DNA of 64,000 nt from Noviherbaspirillum galbum (GCF_010974945.1 NZ_JAAIVB010000034.1:1-64000); one strand, 5' to 3'; counted from the stretch's first letter, positions 28,756 through 37,890 are shown. Program-made: numbers and translations. Notes: generated by a model from the letters alone, not told the origin.

Positions 28756-29577
28756 CTAGCGCGGCTGCCCGGCCGGCGTTGCCGGCACGTATTCGGCATT
28801 GAGCACGTCGAGGCCGGCGCACATGGCGGCGTAGGCCTCCTCGACCTGCGCGGGTTCGCCTTTCACGCCCAGTTCGATGTGCCGCCGCGTCTGCGCATCG
28901 CCCACGCTGGGCAGGCTGAATACCTTGATACCGGGATAGGCGGTCTCAAGCTGCTCCATCAGGGGCGTGATGGTCGACTCCGCGGTCTCGTACACCAGCA
29001 CCGACTTTTCGGCGCGCGGCGTCGTGCGGAACAAGTGCGCGTAATGGGTATCGAGAACCCATTCGATCATCGGCCAGGCCATCACCGGGAAGCCGGGGAC
29101 GAAGTAGTGGCCATCCTCGGCGCCGGCGCGGATGGCGAAGCCGGGAATCTTGTTGAAGGGATTGGGGATGATGGAGGCGCCCTCGGGAAACTCGCCCATC
29201 TTCAGGCGGTGCAGGTTGTCGGGCGCATCGAAGTCAGGCTCCACGCCGGCGTCGCGCGCCGTGTCTGCGATGCGTTCGCGGATGCGTTCCCGCGCTTCCG
29301 GATGCAAGGCCAGGGGCACGCCCAGCGCCATGGCGGCGCACTGGCGGGTATGGTCGTCGGGCGTGGCGCCGATGCCGCCGCAGGAAAACACCATGTCTCC
29401 GGAGACCAGGGAACGCCGCAGCGCGTCGGTGATGCGTTCGCGGTCGTCGCCGACATACTGCGCCCAGGCGATCTGCAGGCCGCGCGCGCCGAGGATCTTG
29501 ACGACCTTGGAGAAATGCTTGTCGGCACGTTTCCCGGAGAGAATCTCGTCGCCGATGATGATGAGTCCGATTGCCAT
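28756..29577 (-). CDS. Molybdopterin-binding (MoaB/Mog/CinA N-terminal) domain protein
   Basis: A 273-residue protein. MAIGLIIIGDEILSGKRADKH and SGDMVFSCGGIGATPDDHTRQ are the MoCF_biosynth/CinA N-terminal signatures. It lacks the C-terminal amidohydrolase half of full CinA, which is normal for the stand-alone competence/damage-inducible protein A homologues of Burkholderiales. The function is uncertain; it may be a nucleotide pyrophosphatase or cofactor-binding protein. It lies on the minus strand upstream of the FNR box and is probably a separate unit. Confidence 0.85.
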   Translation of the reverse strand: MAIGLIIIGDEILSGKRADKHFSKVVKILGARGLQIAWAQYVGDDRERITDALRRSLVSGDMVFSCGGIGATPDDHTRQCAAMALGVPLALHPEARERIRERIADTARDAGVEPDFDAPDNLHRLKMGEFPEGASIIPNPFNKIPGFAIRAGAEDGHYFVPGFPVMAWPMIEWVLDTHYAHLFRTTPRAEKSVLVYETAESTITPLMEQLETAYPGIKVFSLPSVGDAQTRRHIELGVKGEPAQVEEAYAAMCAGLDVLNAEYVPATPAGQPR

Positions 29578-29631
29578 GGAAGCCCGCCGTGAACAAAAGG
29601 GCCATTATGCCGCAGCGGACGGCAACCGGTT

Positions 29632-30450
29632 TTAGCGCACGTCGACCGCGCGTACCTTTGCCCTGTCCTGTCTCAGGGCGGCCAGGCAGTAATGCTCGAA
29701 CCAGAGGCCGGTGAACACGAACACCAGCACGTAGAGCCAGATCGCGCCCGCGGCGAGGAAGGGGAAGAAGATCACCGACAGCGCGCCGCCCAGCCAGAGC
29801 AAGGTGGGGGCCGCGCCCATGGCGCCGGTCAGGGTGCCGATGAGCAGCAGCGGCCAGCGATGCTCGCGCATGAAGGCGCGGTACTCGTCGGCGCTGGCAT
29901 GCTCGGCGAGCGCGTCGTAGGCCATCACGTGATAGGTGAGCCAGCCCCACAGCACCGGCTGGATGAGGAAGGTGAGCGGCGGGAAGAGGCTGAGCGGCAG
30001 GGTCAGCAGCCAGAGAACGGCGAATACGAAGAACGACCAGATCGCCGTCCACAGGCTGCCGAACAGCGTGCCGCCGCGGCGCTTGTCGAGATCGGGATAT
30101 TGCCGGCCGCCGACGTGGCGCACGATGGCGGGCATGGCCATGGTGCCGACGAAAACCAGCGCGGTGAGGATCATGAGGGGCAGCAGCACCCACATGGCGA
30201 TCAGCGGCACGACCACGGTATGCCAGTTGCCCAGCCCGACCCAGTCCAGCACCGCGCCGGCGACGCGGAAGCCGCCGTTGTCGGCGAAATAGGCATGCAG
30301 CCAGTCGATGGTCGGCTGCAGGCCGAGGTAGAGCAGCACGCCCCACAGCAGCACCGAGGCGGCGAAGGGCAGCACGGTCAACAGCAACATGCGGAAATGC
30401 AGCTGTGACACGACGGCGCGCCCAAGCGCGATGAGGACGTCGCGGATCAA
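29632..30450 (-). CDS. EI24/CysZ-like integral membrane protein
   Basis: A 272-residue protein with about six long hydrophobic segments, for example HFRMLLLTVLPFAASVLLWG and IMILTALVFVGTMAMPAIV-like helices, matching the EI24 domain family (PF07264), whose E. coli member CysZ moves sulfate. No Cys genes are adjacent, so a sulfate role is not implied. The start is a TTG at 30450 that overlaps the sterol desaturase stop codon as TTGA; the frame further upstream is a shadow of that gene. Confidence 0.78.
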   Translation of the reverse strand: MIRDVLIALGRAVVSQLHFRMLLLTVLPFAASVLLWGVLLYLGLQPTIDWLHAYFADNGGFRVAGAVLDWVGLGNWHTVVVPLIAMWVLLPLMILTALVFVGTMAMPAIVRHVGGRQYPDLDKRRGGTLFGSLWTAIWSFFVFAVLWLLTLPLSLFPPLTFLIQPVLWGWLTYHVMAYDALAEHASADEYRAFMREHRWPLLLIGTLTGAMGAAPTLLWLGGALSVIFFPFLAAGAIWLYVLVFVFTGLWFEHYCLAALRQDRAKVRAVDVR

Positions 30451-31436
30451 CCCGGCTTCCTGGAAAACTCGACCATGCGCTTGAGGCCGAGCCACTGCTG
30501 GCGCCAGAAGCCCTTGCCATAGTCGCGGCCGGGGCTGCGGGCAGTGGCAAGCTGGTCGCGCACGCCGGTGGCTTCGAAGCTCGTGCCGAAATGCGCGGTC
30601 TTGAACAGGATGTCCCAGGCCGGGAACAGCACCGCGAAATTGTGGCCGCCCAGCGTGCCGCGGCCCTTGGACTCGTGGCCGATGCCGATGGCGTGGTGCA
30701 GGCGGTGGTAGCGCGGCGACACCAGCACGCGCTCGCCGATGCGGCCGAAATGGATGCGCACGTTGGCGTGCTGCAGGCTCTGCAGCATGCGCGAGGCCAT
30801 GACCAGCAGCACGTATTGCGCGGGCTCGACGCCGATCACCAGGGCGATGACCGCCATGAAGGCATCGCGGATGACGTCGTCCAGCAGGTGGTTGCGGTTG
30901 TCCGACCAGAGGTTCATGTGCTGCTGGCTGTGATGCAGGCTGTGCAGGCCCCACCACCAGTTGAAGTGGTGCTCGGCGCGGTGATACCAGTAATCGAAGA
31001 AATCGAGGACGACGAGGTAGATGAAGAACGACACCAGCGGATTGTCGGTCACGCCGGGCCAGAGCTCCTCGAGGTTGAAATGCGTCACGCCATGCAGGTG
31101 CAGCTCGGAGGCGACGGCGGTGAACAACGGATCGAGCAGGAAGAACACCAGCACCGTGAAGGCGCCGAGCCGGTGGATGCAGGTGTAGATGAAATCGTCG
31201 CGCCTGGCCCGGGGATCGAGATTGGCCTGCGCCGGGATCCAGGCTTCGAGCGGCCGCAGGATGGCGTACAGCAGGACCAGCTCGACGATGCCGAGCAGGA
31301 ACCATTCGGTGCCGGTGAAGGCTTCCTCGGCGAGGTCGCCAAGGCCGGCATGGAACAGCACCGGCTGGACCACGGCTTCGAAGAGCCAGCCCTGGGCGTC
31401 GCCAAACACATTCACCAAAGTTTGAATCATGGTCAT
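30447..31436 (-). CDS. Sterol desaturase / fatty acid hydroxylase family membrane protein
   Basis: A 329-residue membrane di-iron oxygenase. The three histidine clusters are present: YHRAEHHFNW, LHSLHHSQQH and HRLHHA. Four to five membrane helices precede and surround them. It could hydroxylate or desaturate a membrane lipid; the bacterial substrate is unknown. It overlaps the EI24 gene by four bases and starts 34 bases downstream of the polysaccharide deacetylase gene on the same strand. Confidence 0.88.
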   Translation of the reverse strand: MTMIQTLVNVFGDAQGWLFEAVVQPVLFHAGLGDLAEEAFTGTEWFLLGIVELVLLYAILRPLEAWIPAQANLDPRARRDDFIYTCIHRLGAFTVLVFFLLDPLFTAVASELHLHGVTHFNLEELWPGVTDNPLVSFFIYLVVLDFFDYWYHRAEHHFNWWWGLHSLHHSQQHMNLWSDNRNHLLDDVIRDAFMAVIALVIGVEPAQYVLLVMASRMLQSLQHANVRIHFGRIGERVLVSPRYHRLHHAIGIGHESKGRGTLGGHNFAVLFPAWDILFKTAHFGTSFEATGVRDQLATARSPGRDYGKGFWRQQWLGLKRMVEFSRKPG

Positions 31437-31469
31437 CGTTGCACTTGCCGCGGGCGCGGCATGGTCAGG

Positions 31470-32264
31470 TCACTTCGCGCCAAGCACCGGATGCTCGCGC
31501 AGGGTTGCAAAGCAAAAGCCCTTCTTTTCCAGTCCGTCGATCAGTGGTTCCAGCACCGCGGGCGCCCAGGGATCCTTGCGCGACCAGATGCCGAGGTGGG
31601 CAAGGAAGATGTCGCCATCCTTCAGGCCGCCCAGCGCCCGGGCAAGCAGTTTATCATTCGGCCAGGTTTCGCTCGGCAACTCGTCGCCCGAGAAGCCGGC
31701 GGGCGACCAGCCGGCATGCCGGTAGCCGCAGGACTTGCCGGCGGCGAGCAGGCCGGGTGTCAGCTTGCCGCCGGGCGCGCGCCAGAACGGATCGAGCCTG
31801 GCGCCGGTCAGCTCGTTGAAGCGCGTCGCCACGCGGTTGAGTTCATCGCACACCTGCTTCGGCGTCCATGCCAGCTTCTTGCCGGCGTGGTCGCCGAACT
31901 GCGGCTTCATCTCGATCCGTCCGTCCGGCAGGTCGCGCTGGACATAGACGTGGTCGAAGGTATGCGTGCCGAAGGCATGCCCCTCGGCAACGCGCGCCTT
32001 CCAGAACGCCGACCACGACGGATCGAGCGAGTAATCGCCCTTTACCGTCTTTTCGTTGGCGAGGAAGAATGTGGCCTTGATCTTGTGCCTGTTGAGCGTC
32101 TCGGCGATGTACTCGGCCTGCGACTGGCTCCCGGTATCGAAGGTGAGGTAGATCGTGCCCTTGCAGCTCGGCTGGGCTGCCAGGGCAGGCAGGCATGCGA
32201 GGCCCGCCGCGCAGGCGAGCAAGGCGGCGGCAGGGATGATGGAAGCGGCGGCGGGCCGTTTCAT
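31470..32264 (-). CDS. Polysaccharide deacetylase (NodB-like) family protein, exported
   Basis: A 264-residue protein with a signal peptide (residues about 9-30). The NodB domain shows TIYLTFDTGS (catalytic Asp; Asp-Thr here instead of the usual Asp-Asp), GHAFGTHTFDH (zinc His pair) and FWRAPGGKLTP. It probably deacetylates a periplasmic or cell-wall glycan. The ATG at 32264 shares one base with the stop codon of the beta-propeller gene (TGATG); a GTG at 32267 is an alternative. The missing second Asp of the zinc triad is worth noting. Confidence 0.82.
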   Translation of the reverse strand: MKRPAAASIIPAAALLACAAGLACLPALAAQPSCKGTIYLTFDTGSQSQAEYIAETLNRHKIKATFFLANEKTVKGDYSLDPSWSAFWKARVAEGHAFGTHTFDHVYVQRDLPDGRIEMKPQFGDHAGKKLAWTPKQVCDELNRVATRFNELTGARLDPFWRAPGGKLTPGLLAAGKSCGYRHAGWSPAGFSGDELPSETWPNDKLLARALGGLKDGDIFLAHLGIWSRKDPWAPAVLEPLIDGLEKKGFCFATLREHPVLGAK

Positions 32265-33232
32265 CACATGCGCGGAGCGTGGTTGGCGAAGTAGACGCCG
32301 TGCGGCGAGCGGCCCACGGGGATCATCTTGATGACCTTCTTGCTCGCGACATCGATCACCGCGACCTTCTTGATCCAGCGCAGCGTGGCCCAGAGGGTCT
32401 TGCCGTCATCGGTCAGTTCCATGCAGTCGGGGCCGCCCGGCACGTTGATGGTGCCGACGTTCTCCAGGGTCTGCTGGTCGATGATGTTGATGGTGTTGGA
32501 GATACGGTTGGAGACGAACAGATGGCGCTTGTCGCCCATCGCGCGGAAGTTGTGCGTGCCCTCGCCGGCCTTGATCTTCTTGACCGTCTTCTGGGTGCGC
32601 CAGTCGATGACTTCCACGTAGTCGCTGCCCATGATGCCGACCAGCAGGTACTTGTCGTCGGGCGTGATCGCGATGCCGGCGGGGAGCTTCCCGACCGGCA
32701 TGGTCCACTTGACCTGCTGGGTCTCGAGGTCGATGGCGCTGATCTGGTCGCTGCCCTGCTGGGTGATGAAGACCGTCTTGCTGTCGGAGGTGAAGGCCAT
32801 GTGGCTGGGCAGCTTGGCGAGCGGCAGGCGCTTGGCGAGCTTCAGGTCGCGGCCGTCGTAGCGGTAGATGTCGACATGGTCGAGGCGCAGCGCATTGGCG
32901 ACGAACCATTTCTGGTCGGGCGAGAAGCCGATCTGGTAGGGATCGGTGATGTCCTTGATGCGGCTCTGCACCTGCCCCGTCTTCGGGTCGAGGAAATAGA
33001 GTTCGTTGCTGATCGCGCTCGCGACGATGAGCGACTTGCTGTCCGGCGTAGGCATCAGGTGGTGCGGCTCCTTGCCGACCGGGATGGTGCCGATCTCCTG
33101 GTACGTGGACTGATCCAGCAAGGTCACGCTGGCATCGCGCGAGTTGAGCACGACGACCACGTTCGCATGCGCCGCGGAAGCGGCGATCATGGTTGACAGA
33201 AGAGACAGAAGTAATCCGAGACGACGAAGCAT
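32264..33232 (-). CDS. Exported YVTN-type beta-propeller protein
   Basis: About 322 residues from the ATG at 33232 (a GTG at 33265 is in frame). A signal peptide (LRRLGLLLSLLSTMIAASAAHA) is followed by seven or so repeats of about 40 residues, such as VVVLNSRDASVTLLDQ, TVFITQQGSDQISAIDLET and LFVSNRISNTINIIDQQT. These form a WD40/NHL-like propeller of the YVTN family. Such proteins are often found with c-type cytochromes or as binding scaffolds. It is translationally coupled to the polysaccharide deacetylase. Confidence 0.82.
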   Translation of the reverse strand: MLRRLGLLLSLLSTMIAASAAHANVVVVLNSRDASVTLLDQSTYQEIGTIPVGKEPHHLMPTPDSKSLIVASAISNELYFLDPKTGQVQSRIKDITDPYQIGFSPDQKWFVANALRLDHVDIYRYDGRDLKLAKRLPLAKLPSHMAFTSDSKTVFITQQGSDQISAIDLETQQVKWTMPVGKLPAGIAITPDDKYLLVGIMGSDYVEVIDWRTQKTVKKIKAGEGTHNFRAMGDKRHLFVSNRISNTINIIDQQTLENVGTINVPGGPDCMELTDDGKTLWATLRWIKKVAVIDVASKKVIKMIPVGRSPHGVYFANHAPRM

Positions 33233-33517
33233 GAGCACCAACTTGGATGGAAAATGGCGAGGCACTATTCTACTCTGCCGCCACGTTGCGGCGGCGCAAA
33301 CCTGCCCGTTTTTCAGGCAGCGGCAACAGAATTTTTCGCTAGCCTTGCAGGACTAACATGACCGGCGCCGGGAAGGTTTTCAGAGTGGCATATTCTTTGG
33401 ACATCGTGTCCCGCGGCGACGGCAGGTGCCCGCGCCGCGCGATGCCCATGGCATCAACGAACGCCGGCCGCCGCCCGTTGACCCGCGCCGGGACTGGTTC
33501 ATTTTCGGGAAACCTCA

Positions 33518-33826
33518 ATGCATCTCGTCCAGATCTTATTGCCCGCATTCGGGAACGATGGCACGCCCATGCCGCGCGAGCGCTTCGACCGCACGCGCCA
33601 GGAACTGCTCGATCGCTTCGGCGGCCTGACCGCCTATACCCGCGCGCCCGCGTCCGGCCTTTGGCAGGAGGAGGATGGCCGGACCATGCGCGACGACGTG
33701 CTGGTATATGAAGTAATGAGCGAGGACCTGGACCGTGCCTGGTGGGCGGATTACCGCGCCGCGCTGGAGAGGCGCTTCGAACAGATCGAACTGGTGGTGC
33801 GGGCGCAGCAGGTGGAGCGGCTGTAG
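33518..33826 (+). CDS. Conserved small protein of unknown function
   Basis: A 102-residue protein. MHLVQILLPAFGNDGTPMPRERFDRTR and FGGLTAYTRAPASGLW look like a small ferredoxin-fold (dimeric alpha-beta barrel-like) protein, and I recall similar short proteins in other Burkholderiales. The end EQIELVVRAQQVERL is typical. No signal peptide. GGGAAA lies eight bases before the ATG. It stands alone between the divergent propeller gene and the FKBP gene. Confidence 0.7.
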   Translation: MHLVQILLPAFGNDGTPMPRERFDRTRQELLDRFGGLTAYTRAPASGLWQEEDGRTMRDDVLVYEVMSEDLDRAWWADYRAALERRFEQIELVVRAQQVERL

Positions 33827-33928
33827 GGGCCGTAGCGGCGGCATTGCCCTGCTCCTCCCCCTCCCCGCCAAAGCCGATCGCCCAACACTGGTAGAATTTC
33901 CGGTTTCATCTTTGACAAAGGAAATGCC

Positions 33929-34282
33929 ATGTCCACCACGACCGAATCCGGCTTGCAATACGACGACCTGACGGTGGGTTCCGGCGAGGAAGCGCGCGCC
34001 GGCAATCACGTGACCGTGCATTACACCGGCTGGCTGCAGAATTCCGACGGATCGGCCGGCCGCAAGTTCGATTCGAGCAAGGACCGCAACGACCCCTTCG
34101 AATTTCCGCTCGGCGCCGGCCACGTCATCAAGGGCTGGGATGAAGGCGTGCAAGGGATGAAGGTGGGCGGCGTGCGCCGGCTGACCATTCCCGCCGCGCT
34201 GGGCTATGGCGCGCGCGGCGCCGGCGGCGTCATTCCGCCGAACGCCACGCTGATCTTCGAGGTGGAATTGCTCGGCGTCTGA
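33929..34282 (+). CDS. FKBP-type peptidyl-prolyl cis-trans isomerase
   Basis: A 117-residue single FKBP domain. [46 protein letters not shown] and [15 protein letters not shown] cover the whole fold, including the active-site Tyr, Phe, Asp, Trp and Tyr/Phe positions. It lacks a signal peptide, so it is cytoplasmic. AAGGA sits six bases upstream of the start. Confidence 0.94.
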   Translation: MSTTTESGLQYDDLTVGSGEEARAGNHVTVHYTGWLQNSDGSAGRKFDSSKDRNDPFEFPLGAGHVIKGWDEGVQGMKVGGVRRLTIPAALGYGARGAGGVIPPNATLIFEVELLGV

Positions 34283-34481
34283 TGCCATCCCTAGCCGCCT
34301 GAAGCGGCATCGGCGGCGAATGCCGGACCCGGCGCCGGTCCGCCGGATGCGCGGCTTTGCCACATCGGCAAGGCATGGGAAAGGGATGTAAATTTCCTGG
34401 AGGGAAATGGGTAACCGGGGTATCCTCGGTCCGACGTTTCGCCGATGCAAGCGAAAGCGAACCAACCGGATCCGCCCTCCC

Positions 34482-34703
34482 ATGCCTTATCGACAATTCC
34501 TTCTCGCTGCCATTGCGGCAGTCGTTTCCGTCAACCTCGCCGGCTGCACCGCGGTCACCGTCGCGTCCGCAGCGGTCTCGGTGGCCAGCACCGCCGTCAG
34601 CGTCGGCGTGACCGCCGGCTCGGTCGCGGTGGGCGCAGCCACCACCGTAGTGAAGGGTGCCGCCACCGTCGGCGGCGCCGTGGTCGAGAAAGTCGTCGAG
34701 TAA
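34482..34703 (+). CDS. Small Val/Ala-rich lipoprotein
   Basis: A 73-residue protein. FLLAAIAAVVSVNLAGC is a lipoprotein signal with the lipobox LAGC, so the mature protein would start at Cys22 and be only about 50 residues long. The mature part is a run of Val, Ala, Ser and Thr with Gly (for example SVASTAVSVGVTAGSVAVGAA). No catalytic motif. The ribosome site is weak. Short hydrophobic lipoproteins of this style occur in Burkholderiales, but the role is unknown. Confidence 0.6.
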   Translation: MPYRQFLLAAIAAVVSVNLAGCTAVTVASAAVSVASTAVSVGVTAGSVAVGAATTVVKGAATVGGAVVEKVVE

Positions 34704-34719
34704 GCCGCCTGGTAAGCCG

Positions 34720-36177
34720 TCAGGCCCACTCTGCCATCAAGGTCATCAGTACCAGCTTCTCGAATTCCGGCTGGAAGCGGCGGATGATGTCGTGCGGATC
34801 GGAGGCGATGGCACCGTCGATCACCAGCCCGAACTGCACCCCGCCGTTGTAGCTCAGGATGGAGACGCCGACGCCGATGTCGCCGGATTGCGGCACCCAG
34901 AACATCATCTGGTCCAGCCGGCTTCCCGCCAGGTAGAGCGGCGCCTGCGGACCGGGCACGTTGCTCATCACCGCCGTCGCCTTGCGCGCGAAGTAATTCT
35001 GGATTTCATTCTGCATCTGGCGCGGCGTGGCGCCGAGCACGCCGAGCACCGCCATCGCCACGATCGCCTGGTAGCCGCCCTTGAGTTCATCCATGCGGCG
35101 GCGCACTTCGAGCAGCCTCGCCATCGGATCCTCGACGCCGATCGGCAGCACCAGCGGCACGAGGCCGAAGGCATTGCCCAGCTTCTGCTCGCGGCCCGGC
35201 TTGCGCAGGTTGACCGGCACCATCGCCCGCAGCTCCGCGTCCTCCCCCACCTCGTCCTGCTGCCGCAGGTAGGAACCGATCGCGCCGGCCACGCAGGACA
35301 TCAGGACGTCGTTCACCGACGCGCCGACCGCCCGGCCGATGGCCTTGATCTCATCGAGCGGCAGCGGCTCGCTCCAGGCCACGTGCTTGGCGCCGCGGGG
35401 CTTGCCCTTGAGGCGGGTGCGCGTGTCGTCGCCCATGGCCACCAGCTTGACCGCGTCCGTCGTGAAGCGCCCCGCCACCAATCCCATCTTTGCCATGCGC
35501 TCGGCCAGCTTGTCGGCATCGGCCAGCATCCAGACGTACTTGGTCCACAGGCTGGCGGACATGTTGATGGCGCCGATGGTGGTCTTGGTAATCGGGCGGA
35601 ACAGGTCGAGCCAGGGGTTGTCGTCGTCCATCGCCGGCGGGACGGGCGCCTCGCCTTCCGCCGGCCTGCGCGCATCGGACGACTGGTCGTACATCGACAG
35701 CAGCAGTCCGACCAGCGCCATGCCATCGGCGATGCAGTGGTGGATGCGGATGATGGCGGCTTGCCTGGTCCTGCCGTCGGCGCCCATGCAGTTGTCCACC
35801 AGGTGGATCTGCCACAGCGGCTGCTCGGGATCGAGCGGCGTGGCGGAGAGGTCTCCGACGAGGCGCTCCAGGTCGGCCTTGTTGTCGGGCCGGCGGTCCT
35901 CCAGACGGGCATGGACGATGTGGTAATCCATGTCGGGTTCGACTTCCAGCCACCAGGCGGCGCCGGTCATGTCCTTCGCCACCTTGCTGCGGAAGCGGCT
36001 GTGGCGCAGGAGGCGCGATTCGAAGGTGTCCCGGAAGCGTTGCGGATCGACCGGCGTGGCGAACAGCTGCACGCCCACGATAATCATCAGGTTGCCGTCG
36101 GAATCCATGCGCAGCCAGGCGTTGTCGACGGTGGACATGCGCTCCCGGCGCGGCGATGACAGGATTGAAGACAACAT
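34720..36177 (-). CDS. Wax ester synthase / acyl-CoA:diacylglycerol acyltransferase (WS/DGAT)
   Basis: A 485-residue acyltransferase. The catalytic motif HHCIADG (HHxxxDG) appears near residue 147, and the C-terminal half has SVNDVLMSCVAGAIGSYLR, MVPVNLR and SNVPGPQAPLYLAG, all WS/DGAT signatures. It would join acyl-CoA to a fatty alcohol or diacylglycerol to make storage lipid. GAGGAGG lies seven bases before the ATG at 36177, a strong ribosome site. It is divergent from the acyl-CoA-binding protein gene. Confidence 0.92.
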   Translation of the reverse strand: MLSSILSSPRRERMSTVDNAWLRMDSDGNLMIIVGVQLFATPVDPQRFRDTFESRLLRHSRFRSKVAKDMTGAAWWLEVEPDMDYHIVHARLEDRRPDNKADLERLVGDLSATPLDPEQPLWQIHLVDNCMGADGRTRQAAIIRIHHCIADGMALVGLLLSMYDQSSDARRPAEGEAPVPPAMDDDNPWLDLFRPITKTTIGAINMSASLWTKYVWMLADADKLAERMAKMGLVAGRFTTDAVKLVAMGDDTRTRLKGKPRGAKHVAWSEPLPLDEIKAIGRAVGASVNDVLMSCVAGAIGSYLRQQDEVGEDAELRAMVPVNLRKPGREQKLGNAFGLVPLVLPIGVEDPMARLLEVRRRMDELKGGYQAIVAMAVLGVLGATPRQMQNEIQNYFARKATAVMSNVPGPQAPLYLAGSRLDQMMFWVPQSGDIGVGVSILSYNGGVQFGLVIDGAIASDPHDIIRRFQPEFEKLVLMTLMAEWA

Positions 36178-36322
36178 CGAGAACCTCCTCTAGCGCATTT
36201 CTTTTTTGCCCGCGGGTTGTATGTTATTTTCGCGGCATGGTCAGGGCGATCGCGACGGCGGACCGGCGCCTGCACCGATAAGGACACTATCACAGCGTAC
36301 CAATTTGATCTAGGAGAAATGC

Positions 36323-36577
36323 ATGAGCCTGCAAGCCCAGTTCGACCAGGCGGTCGCCGATTCCAAGAACCTGCCGGAAAGGCCGGACAACATGACCCTG
36401 CTGAAGATTTACGCCCTGTTCAAGCAGGCAACCGAAGGCGATGTGGAGGGCAAGCGCCCGGGGTTCACCGACATGGTCGGCCGCGCCAAGTTCGACGCCT
36501 GGGACGGACTCAAGGGCACGGGGAAGGAAGAGGCGATGCAGCAATACATCGACCTCATCACCGAACTGAAGGGCTGA
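36323..36577 (+). CDS. Acyl-CoA-binding protein
   Basis: An 84-residue four-helix ACBP. SLQAQFDQAVADSKNLPERPDNMTLLKIYALFKQATEGD and KFDAWDGLKGTGKEEAMQQYI carry the Tyr, Lys and Trp residues that hold the CoA part, shown here in shortened form by LKIYALFKQ and DAWDGLKG. It buffers long-chain acyl-CoA in the cytoplasm. It faces the WS/DGAT gene across a 145-base shared promoter region, which suggests a link to storage lipid synthesis. Confidence 0.93.
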   Translation: MSLQAQFDQAVADSKNLPERPDNMTLLKIYALFKQATEGDVEGKRPGFTDMVGRAKFDAWDGLKGTGKEEAMQQYIDLITELKG

Positions 36578-36611
36578 CCGGGCCCTGCGCGCATTCCCGG
36601 CCGATTGGTCT

Positions 36612-36896
36612 TCACGCCTTGGCGCTGAAGACCTTTTTCATTTTCGAGGTCACTTTTTCCTCGATGGTGGGCGCGAAGGCCTTGAGCAGGAAGCCGAGGG
36701 AAATCTCGAGGTGGGCGACCTGCTCGCCCAGGGTGAGCGAGCCGGAAACGCCGCTGCGGCGGAAATAGAGCACGTCGCCGTCCCAGTCGGACGTCATCTC
36801 GTATTCCTCAGCCATCTGGTCGGCGACCTGTTGCGCAGCATCCTTGGCCTTCTTTTGCGACAGCTTGTGCTTCTGCTTGATGCTGATGTCCGCCAT
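36612..36896 (-). CDS. Polyhydroxyalkanoic acid system family protein
   Basis: A 94-residue protein of the PHA_gran_rgn family. ADISIKQKHKLSQKKAKDAAQ at the start and LEISLGFLLKAFAPTIEEKV near the end are the family pattern. The role in PHA granules is unproven. The ATG at 36896 follows AAGGG; only two bases separate it from the stop codon of the hydroxyacid dehydrogenase, so the two are probably co-translated. Confidence 0.85.
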   Translation of the reverse strand: MADISIKQKHKLSQKKAKDAAQQVADQMAEEYEMTSDWDGDVLYFRRSGVSGSLTLGEQVAHLEISLGFLLKAFAPTIEEKVTSKMKKVFSAKA

Positions 36897-36898
36897 GC

Positions 36899-37885
36899 TC
36901 AACCCTTTTTCTGAACTTGTGGGTTAAGGATATTCGGCGGCGTGCCCGCCGTCAACGCGGCGATGAGGTTGTCGGCGGCGCAGTTGGCCATCGCCTTGCG
37001 GGTGGGCGCCGACGCGCTGCCGAGGTGCGGCGTGAGCACGACGTTCGACAGCCCGAGGAAGCCGGGATGGAACCGCGGCTCGTTCTCGAACACGTCGATG
37101 CCCGCGCCGGCGATGCGTCCGGCATGCAGGGCATCGATCAGCGCGGCGTCATCGACGATGCCGCCGCGGGCAATGTTGACCAGCGTGGCGGTCGGCTTCA
37201 TCAGCGCGAGCTCGGCGGCGCCGATGGTGTGGTGCGATTCCGCGGTGTAGGGCAAGGTCAGGATGACATGGTCCGCGCTGCGCAGGAGTTCTTCCTTGCC
37301 GACAAGCCGCGCCTGGTTGGCCTTCGCTTCCAGTTCGGGCGAGAGCCGGGAGCGGTTATGGTAGATCACCTGCATGTCGAAACCCATGGAGCGGCGTGCG
37401 ATCGCCTGCCCGATGCGGCCCATGCCGATGATGCCCAGCGTGCTTCCATGCACGTCCACGCCCAGCAGCGTGTCGATGCGCCACTTGTCCCACTTGCCGG
37501 CCCGCAGCCAGTGCTCGGATTCGGTGACCCGGCGCGCCGTGGCCAGCAGCAGCGCCCAGGCGAAGTCGGCGGTGGTTTCGTTGAGCACGTCCGGCGTGTT
37601 GGTGACCATGATGCCGGCGCGCGTGGCGGCGTCGAGGTCGATGTTGTTGTGGCCCACCGCCATGTTGCAGATGGCCTTCAGGTCGGGACAGGCGGCGATG
37701 ATTTCCGCCGACATCCTTTCGGTCGGCGTGCAGTACACACCCTGCTTGTCCCGCAGCGCGGCGGCCAGTTCCTGCGGCGCCATGACCTCGTCGGAAGGAT
37801 TGCACTCGACCTCGAAATGGCCGCGCAGCCTTTCGATGACCTCGGGAAAGATGCTGCGGGTGATGAAGATGCGGGGCTTGCTCAT
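36899..37885 (-). CDS. D-2-hydroxyacid dehydrogenase (glyoxylate/hydroxypyruvate reductase type)
   Basis: A 328-residue NAD(P)H enzyme. The nucleotide motif is GIIGMGRIGQAIARR (GxGxxG), and the catalytic Arg, Glu and His are in NIARGGIVDD, VFENEPRF and TPHLGSAS. Closest in style to GhrB/D-glycerate dehydrogenase (hydroxypyruvate or glyoxylate reduction). The ATG at 37885 lies five bases after the antiporter stop codon; the longer upstream frame is a shadow. Confidence 0.88.
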   Translation of the reverse strand: MSKPRIFITRSIFPEVIERLRGHFEVECNPSDEVMAPQELAAALRDKQGVYCTPTERMSAEIIAACPDLKAICNMAVGHNNIDLDAATRAGIMVTNTPDVLNETTADFAWALLLATARRVTESEHWLRAGKWDKWRIDTLLGVDVHGSTLGIIGMGRIGQAIARRSMGFDMQVIYHNRSRLSPELEAKANQARLVGKEELLRSADHVILTLPYTAESHHTIGAAELALMKPTATLVNIARGGIVDDAALIDALHAGRIAGAGIDVFENEPRFHPGFLGLSNVVLTPHLGSASAPTRKAMANCAADNLIAALTAGTPPNILNPQVQKKG

Positions 37886-37890
37886 GACGG

